Program-made: the position numbers and the translations under genes | From: an uncultured beta proteobacterium | GTDB lineage: Bacteria > Pseudomonadota > Gammaproteobacteria > Burkholderiales > Burkholderiaceae_C | DNA length: 45,416 bases | NCBI GenBank assembly: GCA_903914175.1 | Contig: CAIWNX010000224.1 | Location: 1 to 45,416, forward strand | Reading direction: 5' to 3' | Notes under the pieces: generated by a model | Told to the model about the DNA's origin: nothing | The model's input: only the letters and a program-made list of their open reading frames with translations | The model's database searches: none | In this document: one piece after another, positions 15,255 through 25,929 of the stretch | How the letters are laid out: each line of letters starts with the position of its first letter | Position numbering within the stretch: position 1 is the stretch's first letter

Positions 15255-17390
15255 ATGTCCTCCCCCCCGTCCAATGCAGCCGCCGGCCTGAACCTGGCAC
15301 AACAGGAGGCCGTCAATTACATGCACGGCCCCTGTCTGGTGCTCGCTGGCGCCGGATCGGGCAAAACGCGCGTCATCACGCACAAAATCGGCCGCCTGAT
15401 TCAGGCCGGGCTGGCGCCGCAACGCATTGCCGCCATCACCTTCACCAACAAGGCCGCCAGCGAAATGCGCGAGCGCGCCAAGGACCTGATCGGGCGACCC
15501 GCCAAAGACGTGCTGATCTGCACCTTCCACGCGCTGGGTGTGCGCATGCTGCGCCAGGACGGCGCCGCGCTCGGCCTCAAGCCGCAGTTCTCAATCCTCG
15601 ACAGCGACGACGTCAACAGCATCCTCAAAGACGCCGGCGGCACGGTCGATGCCGCCACGGCGCGCAGTTGGCAGTGGACCATCAGCCTGTGGAAGAACCT
15701 CGGGCTCAACGCCGAGCGCGCCGCTGCCGCGGCACAGAACGACAACGAACGCATCATCGCGCGCGTCATGGCGCACTACGAGGAACGGCTTGCGGCCTAC
15801 CAGAGCGTTGATTTCGACGACCTGATCGGCCTGCCGCTCAAACTTCTGCAAAACCATGAAACCGTGCGCCAGAAATGGCAGGGCCTGATCGGCCATGTGC
15901 TGGTCGATGAATACCAGGACACCAATGCCACGCAATACGAAATGCTCAAGCTGCTGGTCGGCGGCAAGCCGCCCGCTGAGGCGCGTTTTACGGCGGTGGG
16001 CGATGATGACCAGTCGATCTACGGCTGGCGCGGCGCCACGCTGGACAACCTCAAACGCCTGCCGCTGGACTTCCCCGCGCTCAAGGTCGTCAAGCTGGAA
16101 CAAAACTACCGCTCTACCAGTGCCATCCTGCGCGCCGCCAACAACGTGATCGGCCCCAACCCCAAGCTGTTCCCGAAGAACCTGTGGAGTGACCTGGGCG
16201 AAGGCGAGCCGGTGCGCGTAGTCGATGCCGACAGCGAAGACCACGAAGCCGAACGCACCGTGGCGCGCATCCAGAGCCTGCGCGCCGGTGGCATCAGCGC
16301 CAGTGGGCCGCAGTTTCAGGAACTGCGGCACTTTGCCGTGCTGTACCGCGCCAACCACCAGGCCAAGCCGTTCGAGAAAGCCTTGCGCAAGGCCAACATT
16401 CCGTACAAGGTCTCGGGCGGCACCGGCTTTTTCGACCGTGCCGAAATCAAGGACTTGTGCGGCTGGTTTCGTCTCTGGATCAACAACAACGACGACCCGG
16501 CTTTTTTGCGCGCCGTCACCACACCGAAACGCGGCATCGGCCACCAGACGCTCGCGCAACTCGGCAGCTTTGCCAGCAGCCGCAAGGTCAGCCTGTTCGA
16601 GGCCCTGTTCTCTGGCTCGCTGGGCAGCGTGCTGGGCGCCAAGGCGCTGGGCAGCCTGCACGAATTTGGCCGCTACGTGAACGACCTGGAGTTCCGCGCT
16701 CGCCACACCATCGGCGCCGAAGCGGCGGGCAGCTTTCTGCATGACTGGCTGAAAGAAATCGACTACCAGAAGCATTTGTACGACGGCGAGGACAGCGAGA
16801 AGCTGGCTGCTGCGCGCTGGACCAATGTGCTCGATTTCTGCGAGTGGATGTCGGCGCGTTGCGGCGGCAGCATCGACGATGCCGCCGGCGTCAACACCGT
16901 CAACGAACCCAAGACGCTTTTGGAGGTGGCACAAACGGTTTCGCTGCTGTCCACCATCAGCGAACGCGAAACCGATATGGATGTGGTCACGCTCTCGACC
17001 CTGCACGCGGCCAAGGGGCTGGAGTGGCCGCACGTGATCCTGGTCGGCGTCAACGAAGGTCTGCTGCCGTTCAAGCCGGGCGAAGGCGCGGCCTCCCCCG
17101 GTGGCTCCGAGCGCGAACACGAAGCCGCCAATGAGAGCATGGCGGCACGCCTGCAGGAAGAGCGCCGCCTGATGTACGTCGGCATCACGCGCGCGCAGCG
17201 CAGCCTGGCCGTGAGCTGGACGCGCAAGCGCAAGAAAGGCCGCGAACTGATCGCCGCGCTGCCGAGCCGCTTTATCGCCGAGATGGCGCTGGACCAGGCA
17301 ACGGTGCGCGAAGACCCGCGTGAAAAGCTGCGTGCCCTGCGCGCTGAATTTGCCAAGAAGGCGCTGGACAAGGCGGCTGCGCCAACGTGA
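15255..17390 (+). CDS. rep: ATP-dependent DNA helicase Rep (UvrD/Rep superfamily 1)
   Basis: A 711-residue SF1A helicase, moving 3' to 5' on single-stranded DNA and clearing proteins ahead of replication forks. Motifs in order: LNLAQQEAV and Walker A AGAGSGKT (31-38), TFTNKAASEMRER, DEYQDTN (about 217), DDQSIYGWRG (about 251), QNYRST, the 2B-domain region, and TLHAAKGLEW (about 580). The N-terminal sequence (GPCLVLAGAGSGKTRVITHKI in part) and overall length fit Rep better than UvrD, though UvrD/PcrA cannot be fully excluded without alignment. The start chosen is the ATG at 15255; an ATG at 15225 adds ten residues. Neither has a good ribosome binding site. Confidence 0.88.
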   Translation: MSSPPSNAAAGLNLAQQEAVNYMHGPCLVLAGAGSGKTRVITHKIGRLIQAGLAPQRIAAITFTNKAASEMRERAKDLIGRPAKDVLICTFHALGVRMLRQDGAALGLKPQFSILDSDDVNSILKDAGGTVDAATARSWQWTISLWKNLGLNAERAAAAAQNDNERIIARVMAHYEERLAAYQSVDFDDLIGLPLKLLQNHETVRQKWQGLIGHVLVDEYQDTNATQYEMLKLLVGGKPPAEARFTAVGDDDQSIYGWRGATLDNLKRLPLDFPALKVVKLEQNYRSTSAILRAANNVIGPNPKLFPKNLWSDLGEGEPVRVVDADSEDHEAERTVARIQSLRAGGISASGPQFQELRHFAVLYRANHQAKPFEKALRKANIPYKVSGGTGFFDRAEIKDLCGWFRLWINNNDDPAFLRAVTTPKRGIGHQTLAQLGSFASSRKVSLFEALFSGSLGSVLGAKALGSLHEFGRYVNDLEFRARHTIGAEAAGSFLHDWLKEIDYQKHLYDGEDSEKLAAARWTNVLDFCEWMSARCGGSIDDAAGVNTVNEPKTLLEVAQTVSLLSTISERETDMDVVTLSTLHAAKGLEWPHVILVGVNEGLLPFKPGEGAASPGGSEREHEAANESMAARLQEERRLMYVGITRAQRSLAVSWTRKRKKGRELIAALPSRFIAEMALDQATVREDPREKLRALRAEFAKKALDKAAAPT

Positions 17391-17442
17391 CAGGGGAAGC
17401 GTTGACATCCTGCGGCAAGCGATTCATGCTCCAGCCTCCAAT

Positions 17443-17447
17443 GGAGG
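17443..17447 (+). promoter_or_regulatory. ribosome binding site deciding the aidB-like start
   Basis: GGAGG lies 5 nt before the ATG at 17453. It selects this start over the upstream in-frame codon at 17387, which would overlap the end of rep. Confidence 0.75.
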
Positions 17448-17452
17448 CTCTC

Positions 17453-20394
<2,942 letters not shown>

Positions 20395-20401
20395 CCCCAG
20401 C

Positions 20402-21664
20402 CTAATCGCCGGCAAATACCGTCAGCACGCCGGTGTAGCCGTAGAGGTGATTGCGCGCGATCTCGCCGGCGGCGAAGAAGCCGACCAGGGGCACGTCGCC
20501 CAAGGCGCGGCGCACAATCTGCAGTTCGGCGCTCGGGCCGCCAAAATGCGGACCGCCACGCCCAGAGCAGCTGACGTAGACCGCCCCCAAGATGCGTCGA
20601 GCCGGATGCGGTGCGGCGGCCGCCGGTGCGGCCAGCGCCATCAGTTCCTCGACCGCCAGCTCCTGCGGCTCCATTTCTTCGCGGATCTCGGCGCAGACGC
20701 GCATCAGATCAGCCTTGGCCGCCTGCACATTGCGCCGGCAGAATACGAGTTGCATGCCGGCCTTGACTTGGTCCGAGACCGCAATCGCACCGCGCGCGGT
20801 GTCCAGACCGATGATGTGGCGCACCAGCACGTCGCTGCCGAAGTTACCGGTGCGCTGCACCGCCACGGCATCGCCGCTGTCCGCGCTCGACAGCAGGCCC
20901 ACCAGCGTGGCACGCACCGCCTGCAGCGCCTGTTCGGGCTGCTCCAGTGTGACCTTGAGATCGCGCAGCAGCACGTCCATGGCGGGCTCGCCATCGAGCA
21001 GGCCCGCGACATTGCCCTCGGCGGCGCCCACGAAATAGGCCTTTGAGATCGGCAGACAGCCCTGCGTCACGCGCGACACCAGGTTGACGCGCTCGCCGAA
21101 AGCCACACCGCTCAGACCGCCGCTGAAGACACCGCTGGCCGCACCCTGGCCGCGGATATTGCCGTTGCCGCCAACGGCGAACTGAACCGTTTGCGAGCGG
21201 CTTGCGGACAGGCCGCCAAACAGGTAGCCGGTTGCCGTGCGCGCAGCCATCTCGCCAATCAGTTCGCCCAGGTCGGCCGTATTGGGGTCGGCATGGACCA
21301 GTGCCGAATGCGCGTCGAACCCCAGGCCCAGCGGCGCCACGCCGGAGAACACGCGGTACTGGTCGCCTGGCAATTCGCACAGCATCAGCACCAGCGCCGG
21401 CGCATCAAAATACTCGACGTTGTTCGCCGCGACGCCGACGCCCACGGTGCCCGACCAGTCGGTCACTTCAGGCAGTTCGGCGCTCAGGTACTCAAGAATA
21501 TCCCGCGCCTGCTCGGCGTAATGGTCCGTGATGTAGAGCAGGGCCAGCGTTGGCGCGCTCGCGAAGTCGGGCCGCGCCATCTGGCCGCGCACCTGGGCCA
21601 GCACCTGGGCTGCGGCCATGCGCCACTCGGGATGTGTGGCATGGCCATACGGAAAAAGCTTCAT
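20402..21664 (-). CDS. FIST-domain sensory protein
   Basis: A 420-residue protein when started at the ATG at 21664 (MKLFPYGHATHPEW); the frame extends further upstream to 21736 but would overlap phaM. It carries the FIST N domain (about 25-220; TLALLYITDHY, GCVGVGV-like TVGVGVAAN, and ALVLMLCELPGD) and FIST C domain (about 240-390). FIST domains are thought to bind small ligands such as amino acids and normally sit on signalling proteins; this one has no output domain, so it may act through a partner. It follows phaM by 22 bp on the same strand, so the two are probably co-transcribed. Confidence 0.85.
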   Translation of the reverse strand: MKLFPYGHATHPEWRMAAAQVLAQVRGQMARPDFASAPTLALLYITDHYAEQARDILEYLSAELPEVTDWSGTVGVGVAANNVEYFDAPALVLMLCELPGDQYRVFSGVAPLGLGFDAHSALVHADPNTADLGELIGEMAARTATGYLFGGLSASRSQTVQFAVGGNGNIRGQGAASGVFSGGLSGVAFGERVNLVSRVTQGCLPISKAYFVGAAEGNVAGLLDGEPAMDVLLRDLKVTLEQPEQALQAVRATLVGLLSSADSGDAVAVQRTGNFGSDVLVRHIIGLDTARGAIAVSDQVKAGMQLVFCRRNVQAAKADLMRVCAEIREEMEPQELAVEELMALAAPAAAAPHPARRILGAVYVSCSGRGGPHFGGPSAELQIVRRALGDVPLVGFFAAGEIARNHLYGYTGVLTVFAGD

Positions 21665-21686
21665 CGCCGCTCGCGCCGCGCCGGCG

Positions 21687-22367
21687 TCAGGCGCCTTTGC
21701 CAGGCGCCTTCTTGACGGCCCTGCGCGCGGCAGCACCGGACTTGGCAGCCACTTTCTTGGTCGCCTTGACGGCTTCCTTGGCCAGGCCGGCAGCCATGTT
21801 CCTGGTCATATCCTTGGCCGTGTTCTTGCTCGCATCCTTCATGGCACCGGCGGCGATCTGCTGAAACTGCTGCGTGAGCGACCCCCACAACTGCATCGGA
21901 TCGATCAAGCCACCCACGCCGCTGGCCGGAGTGGCTGCCTTGCGCACCGACTTGGCGACTGAACCCGCGCCACTGGCCACGTCGGAAATTGTCTTGGCCG
22001 TTGAAGCAGCGGTGTCGGTCATGCGCTGCACGCCGGAGGCGACCGAATCGGCGGCCTTGAGCTTGAGCGCGTTGGCCACATCGCCCATGTTGAAGTTCAT
22101 GCCCTTGAGCGTGGCCAGCGTCATCTTCTGCACCTCGAGCGCCTGCACTGTGGCACCGAGCGCCTTGGAGTTCTGCTCGAGCCAGAAATGCACGGTCTTG
22201 AGCTCGTCGATGCGCTTTTCCAGCTCTTCCAGATTGAGCGTCGGCGCAATCCAGTTCGCCAGATTGGGCATTTGCGGAATGTTCTGTGTCGCCCCCTTGG
22301 CCAGATTCTGGAGAAAGTCAAAACCGGGAACGAATTTACCGAAACCACTGTTCTGCGCATCAGCCAT
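21687..22367 (-). CDS. phaM: PhaM-type polyhydroxyalkanoate granule regulator
   Basis: A 226-residue protein matching PhaM of polyhydroxybutyrate producers. The family core is clear in residues 14-90: PGFDFLQNL, then a helical stretch LNLEELEKRIDELKTVHFWLEQN and LEVQKMTLATLKGMN. The C-terminal tail is rich in Lys and Ala (KKVAAKSGAAARRAVKKAPGK, in part), as in PhaM, where it binds DNA and ties granules to the nucleoid; PhaM also activates the PHB synthase PhaC. A good ribosome binding site (AGGAG) precedes the ATG. No phaC, phaA or phaB is in the window. Confidence 0.85.
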   Translation of the reverse strand: MADAQNSGFGKFVPGFDFLQNLAKGATQNIPQMPNLANWIAPTLNLEELEKRIDELKTVHFWLEQNSKALGATVQALEVQKMTLATLKGMNFNMGDVANALKLKAADSVASGVQRMTDTAASTAKTISDVASGAGSVAKSVRKAATPASGVGGLIDPMQLWGSLTQQFQQIAAGAMKDASKNTAKDMTRNMAAGLAKEAVKATKKVAAKSGAAARRAVKKAPGKGA

Positions 22368-22448
22368 CTTGCTCTCCTAAATTGTTCGGGACAGGTCACA
22401 GCTTACCCCAATGCGGCCCCGCTGGCGATGCCCGCGCCCACATGGCCG

Positions 22449-22898
22449 TCAGTGCTGGTGCATGCCGGTCGCCATGGCCGTCACCGGCACCTTGAGCTCC
22501 ATCCTGCTCTCAACACCCTTGGCATCCTTGAACACCAGGGTCAGGGGCACGCTGCCGTCCTTGAGCAGCGGCGCCTTGAGATCCATCAGCATGAGGTGGT
22601 AGCCGCCCGGTGCGAGTTCGACCGTCTTGCCAGCCGCAATCTCCAGGCCGCCCGATACGGCACGCATGGTCATGACGTCGCCCTGCATCTTCATCTCGTG
22701 AACCTCGGCCACCGCCGCCGCCGGCGACGCAACACCGACGAGGCGGACCGTGTCTTTGGCCTTGATCTTCATGAAGGCGCCGGTGGCCTTCTGCCCCGGC
22801 ACGCTGGCGCGGACCCAGGCATCCCTGACTTCGATGTTCTGGGCGTAAACCGCGCCGCAGGCCAGTGCCGCGATGACGGCGAGTGCTTTCAATTTCAT
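22449..22898 (-). CDS. periplasmic copper chaperone PCu(A)C
   Basis: A 149-residue exported protein starting at the ATG at 22898 (MKLKALAVIAALACGA); a signal peptide ends near VYAQ (about 20). The copper-binding motif is present: HEM at 67-69, Met78, and HLM at 101-103, with spacing close to the family pattern. PCu(A)C proteins hold Cu(I) in the periplasm and deliver it to the CuA or CuB sites of cytochrome oxidase. The C terminus has an extra Met/His tail (ATGMHQH) that could add a weak copper site. No Sco or Cox11 gene is adjacent. An upstream in-frame Met would precede a worse signal peptide. Confidence 0.9.
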   Translation of the reverse strand: MKLKALAVIAALACGAVYAQNIEVRDAWVRASVPGQKATGAFMKIKAKDTVRLVGVASPAAAVAEVHEMKMQGDVMTMRAVSGGLEIAAGKTVELAPGGYHLMLMDLKAPLLKDGSVPLTLVFKDAKGVESRMELKVPVTAMATGMHQH

Positions 22899-23048
22899 GC
22901 GCTTGTGTTCCCTAAGCAACCGTCCAATGCACCGCAAGCCGATCTGCGAGAGGCGAGCCGGTGCGCGTGGCGGCGATTATGTCCGAGGACGGCCGACCCT
23001 GCAGAGTGTTGACAGACATCAAAGACGCGCGGGCCCACGCGGAGCACG

Positions 23049-23438
23049 ATGAAAGCTCAACTACACAGACAGGCATCTCCTATGAGCGCACATCTCAACC
23101 CCGCCTTCAAGCGGCAACTGCTGGCGCAGCGCGCCAGCCTTCTGGCGCAACTGAGCAGCCTGCGCGGTGGCACGGTGGGTCGCGCGGAGGCCTCGGCTGA
23201 GCACTTCGGCCGCGCCGAGGAACTCGACAGCGGCCAGATCAGCAGCACGCGCGAACTGGAACTGGCCCTCGATGACCGCGAATCGACCGAGCTGCGCATG
23301 GTCGATGCCGCGCTGGCGCGCATCGAGGCCGGCACCTATGGCCTGTGCATCGACTGCGGCGTCGAGATTCCGCTGGCGCGCCTGCACGCCGCACCGGAAG
23401 CGCCGCGCTGCATCGTCTGCCAGGAAAAGATCGAGTAG
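23049..23438 (+). CDS. TraR/DksA-type C4 zinc-finger protein
   Basis: A 129-residue protein with a helical N-terminal half and a C-terminal zinc finger Cys100-x2-Cys103...Cys121-x2-Cys124, within the DksA-C4 family signature (GTYGLCIDCGVEIPLARL and RCIVCQEKIE). DksA-type proteins enter the RNA polymerase secondary channel and tune transcription; short members like this often lack the tip Asp residues of true DksA, and its target is unknown. Start 23049 has a GGAG 5 nt upstream; a second ATG at 23082 would shorten it by 11 residues. It is probably not the main DksA of the cell. Confidence 0.85.
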   Translation: MKAQLHRQASPMSAHLNPAFKRQLLAQRASLLAQLSSLRGGTVGRAEASAEHFGRAEELDSGQISSTRELELALDDRESTELRMVDAALARIEAGTYGLCIDCGVEIPLARLHAAPEAPRCIVCQEKIE

Positions 23439-23459
23439 GCCTGCTATCCTGCCGGGACC

Positions 23460-24065
23460 ATGAATTACACATTCGCCTCGGCCACCATCCTGCTGATCCT
23501 GATCACCGACCCCATCGGCAACATACCGATCTTCGCCAATGCCCTGCGGCATGTGGCGCCGCAGCGCCGGCCGTGGGTCATCCTGCGCGAGGTCCTGATC
23601 GCCTTCGTCCTGTTGCTGACCTTCATGTTCGTCGGCGACGGTTTTCTGCGCCTGATGAACCTGAGCGAACTCTCGCTGCAGATCGGTGGCGGCGTGATCC
23701 TGTTCCTGATCGCCCTGCGCATGATTTTTCCGCCGCCACCGGGCATCGAGGTGCCGGGAGAAAAAGGCGAGCCTCTGATCGTGCCACTGGCCATTCCGGC
23801 CATTGCCGGCCCGTCGGCGCTGGCCACCGTCCTGCTGCTGGTCTCGCAGGCGCCGGAGCGGCGCATGGAATGGATTGCCGCGCTGTGCGTCACGATGGCC
23901 GTGAGCGCCACCGTGCTGGTGCTGGCCGAGCGCATCCAGCGTGTGGCGGGCGACCGCTTCGTGGTCGCGCTGGAACGCCTGATGGGTCTGGTGCTGGTCG
24001 CGGTATCGATTGAAATGATGCTGCGCGGCATCAAGACCTTCGCCAAGCAACTGGCCGGCGCTTGA
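23460..24065 (+). CDS. MarC family integral membrane protein
   Basis: A 201-residue protein with six membrane helices, as in the MarC family. The N-terminal LILITDPIGNIPIF motif is the family hallmark, and the second repeat has VPLAIPAIAGPSALATVLLL. Despite the name (multiple antibiotic resistance locus), the role of MarC proteins is unresolved; some related proteins move neutral amino acids. It is 21 bp downstream of the zinc-finger gene and 40 bp upstream of tamA, so the three could be one transcription unit. Confidence 0.92.
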   Translation: MNYTFASATILLILITDPIGNIPIFANALRHVAPQRRPWVILREVLIAFVLLLTFMFVGDGFLRLMNLSELSLQIGGGVILFLIALRMIFPPPPGIEVPGEKGEPLIVPLAIPAIAGPSALATVLLLVSQAPERRMEWIAALCVTMAVSATVLVLAERIQRVAGDRFVVALERLMGLVLVAVSIEMMLRGIKTFAKQLAGA

Positions 24066-24105
24066 ACACGTGCGCGTGCGCAGCACGCGATGGCAGAATG
24101 AGCAC

Positions 24106-25929
24106 ATGATCAGATCGGGTGCATCCGGCGTGACGGGATGGGTGCTGGCAGGCGCGCTTTACGCTTGCGCTGCCGGCGCCGCCCTGGCTGCCACGCCTGC
24201 TTTCGATCTGCTCGTTGAAGCCCCTGAGGAGGTGCGTCCGCTGCTCACGCGACACCTCGAACTGCAGCGTTACCGTGAACTCGCCGACCTCGACGACGCC
24301 GAGCTCGACCGCCTGCTGAGCGCCGCGCGCGATGACACGCGCGAACTGCTGGCCACACTCGGCTACTTCGCGCCGGAGATCCGCATCGAACGCCAGAACG
24401 CCATCAGCGCAACGGCGCCACGCACGGTGCAACTGCGCGTTGTGCCCGGCGAACCGACGCGGGTCAGCGAGGTTCGCATCACATTCAACGGCCCGATCGG
24501 CAGCGACGACGCGGCACAGCAACAGCGCCAGCGGATCGAAACCGGTTGGGCGCTGCCAGCGGGCAGCCGTTTTACCCAGAGTGGCTGGGACGAGGCCAAG
24601 CGACTGGCGCTGCGCCAGCTCACCACCTTGCGCTACGCCGCCGGACAGCTCGGCGACACCCTGGCCGACATCGACCCCGTGCAGCACAGCGCGCGGCTCT
24701 CGGTCACACTGGAATCCGGGCCCGACTACCATCTGGGCCCGTTGGTGATCAGCGGCGCCCAGCACCACAGCGCCGAACTGGTCACGCGACTGGCGCACTT
24801 GAGACCGGGCGCCGAATACACGCAGGCGCAGCTGGCGCAGGCGCAGCAGCGGCTGACGGAAAGCGGCTATTTCGATTCCGCCTTCATCGCGCTGGACACT
24901 TCGGGCGACCCGCAGGCGGCACCGCTGCGCGTGCAGGTGCGCGAGGCCAAGCTACAAAAGCTCGTGCTGGGTGTCGGCGCCAGCACCGACGCCGGCCTGC
25001 GCCTGAGCGCCGAGCACACGCACAACCAGGTACCGGGCATCGGCTGGCGCGCCATCAGCAAGATCCTGCTCGATCGCGACACGCGCGCGCTCGGCACCGA
25101 GCTGACCGCGCCACCCGATGCCGACAACTGGCGCTGGACCAGTGCGCTGCTGTTGCAGCGCGAGCCGGTCGGCAGTTACCAGGTCAGCAGCCAGCATTTG
25201 CAGTTCGGGCGCCGACAGACCGACGAGCACATCGAGCGCAACTACTACCTGCAGTTCGATCGTTCCGACAGCGTTCCGACTGACGCCAGCGCGCCGATCC
25301 TGGCGCAGACGCTGAGCGCCAATTACGCCTTCACCCTGCGCAATTTCGACCAGTTGCCGTTTCCGTCGAGCGGCTGGGGCCTGGGCGTCGAGGTCGGCGG
25401 CGGCAGCACCTTGAGCAGCCAGCGCGACCCCTTCAGTCGCCTGGTGGCGCGCTGGCTCGGCTACGTGCCGCTGGGGCCGCGCAGCGCCGAGGGCTCGATC
25501 GCGGCGCTGCGGGCGGGCCGCCTCGTGTTGCGCGCCGAAGCCGGCGCCGTGCTCGCCAGCGAGAGCGCCATCCTGCCGAGCACGCAGCTGTTCCTGACCG
25601 GCGGCGACACCAGCGTGCGCGGCTACGCGTACCACACCCTGGGCGTCACCCTGCCCAACGGCCAGACCACGGCCGGTCGCTACATGGGCATCGGCAGTGT
25701 GGAGTGGCAGCGTCCGATCATCCGCAACAACCAGGCCACCGAATGGGAGGGCACTTTGTTCGTGGATGCCGGCGCGGTCGCCGACACACCGCGCGAGTTG
25801 CGTGCCCGCGTCGGCTACGGTGCCGGCGTGCGCTGGAAGAGCCCGGTCGGGCCGCTTCAGATCGACCTTGCCTACGGCGTGGCCGTGCAGCGTTTTCGCC
25901 TGCACATGAACCTCGGGTTCACGTTCTGA
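24106..25929 (+). CDS. tamA: TamA, outer membrane component of the translocation and assembly module
   Basis: A 607-residue outer membrane protein of the Omp85 family. The start chosen is the ATG at 24106 (MIRSGASGVTGWVLAGAL), which gives a signal peptide ending near AAT (about 31); the frame extends 12 residues further upstream. Residues about 35-300 are POTRA domains, and the rest a 16-strand beta-barrel that includes the family's conserved FLTGGDTSVRGYAY loop segment and ends in Phe (NLGFTF), the outer-membrane signal. With TamB it helps insert outer-membrane proteins or move lipids. The stop codon overlaps the tamB start by one base (TGATG). Confidence 0.9.
   Translation: MIRSGASGVTGWVLAGALYACAAGAALAATPAFDLLVEAPEEVRPLLTRHLELQRYRELADLDDAELDRLLSAARDDTRELLATLGYFAPEIRIERQNAISATAPRTVQLRVVPGEPTRVSEVRITFNGPIGSDDAAQQQRQRIETGWALPAGSRFTQSGWDEAKRLALRQLTTLRYAAGQLGDTLADIDPVQHSARLSVTLESGPDYHLGPLVISGAQHHSAELVTRLAHLRPGAEYTQAQLAQAQQRLTESGYFDSAFIALDTSGDPQAAPLRVQVREAKLQKLVLGVGASTDAGLRLSAEHTHNQVPGIGWRAISKILLDRDTRALGTELTAPPDADNWRWTSALLLQREPVGSYQVSSQHLQFGRRQTDEHIERNYYLQFDRSDSVPTDASAPILAQTLSANYAFTLRNFDQLPFPSSGWGLGVEVGGGSTLSSQRDPFSRLVARWLGYVPLGPRSAEGSIAALRAGRLVLRAEAGAVLASESAILPSTQLFLTGGDTSVRGYAYHTLGVTLPNGQTTAGRYMGIGSVEWQRPIIRNNQATEWEGTLFVDAGAVADTPRELRARVGYGAGVRWKSPVGPLQIDLAYGVAVQRFRLHMNLGFTF

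Noticed and set aside
15591-17408. 605-codon open frame on the minus strand opposite rep
   Set aside because: The plus strand encodes a full helicase with all motifs in order. The minus frame is the complement of that coding pattern.
25704-25928. Extended N terminus of TamB from an earlier start
   Set aside because: The stretch overlaps the tamA barrel; the ATG at 25929 gives the expected membrane anchor and the typical TGATG junction.
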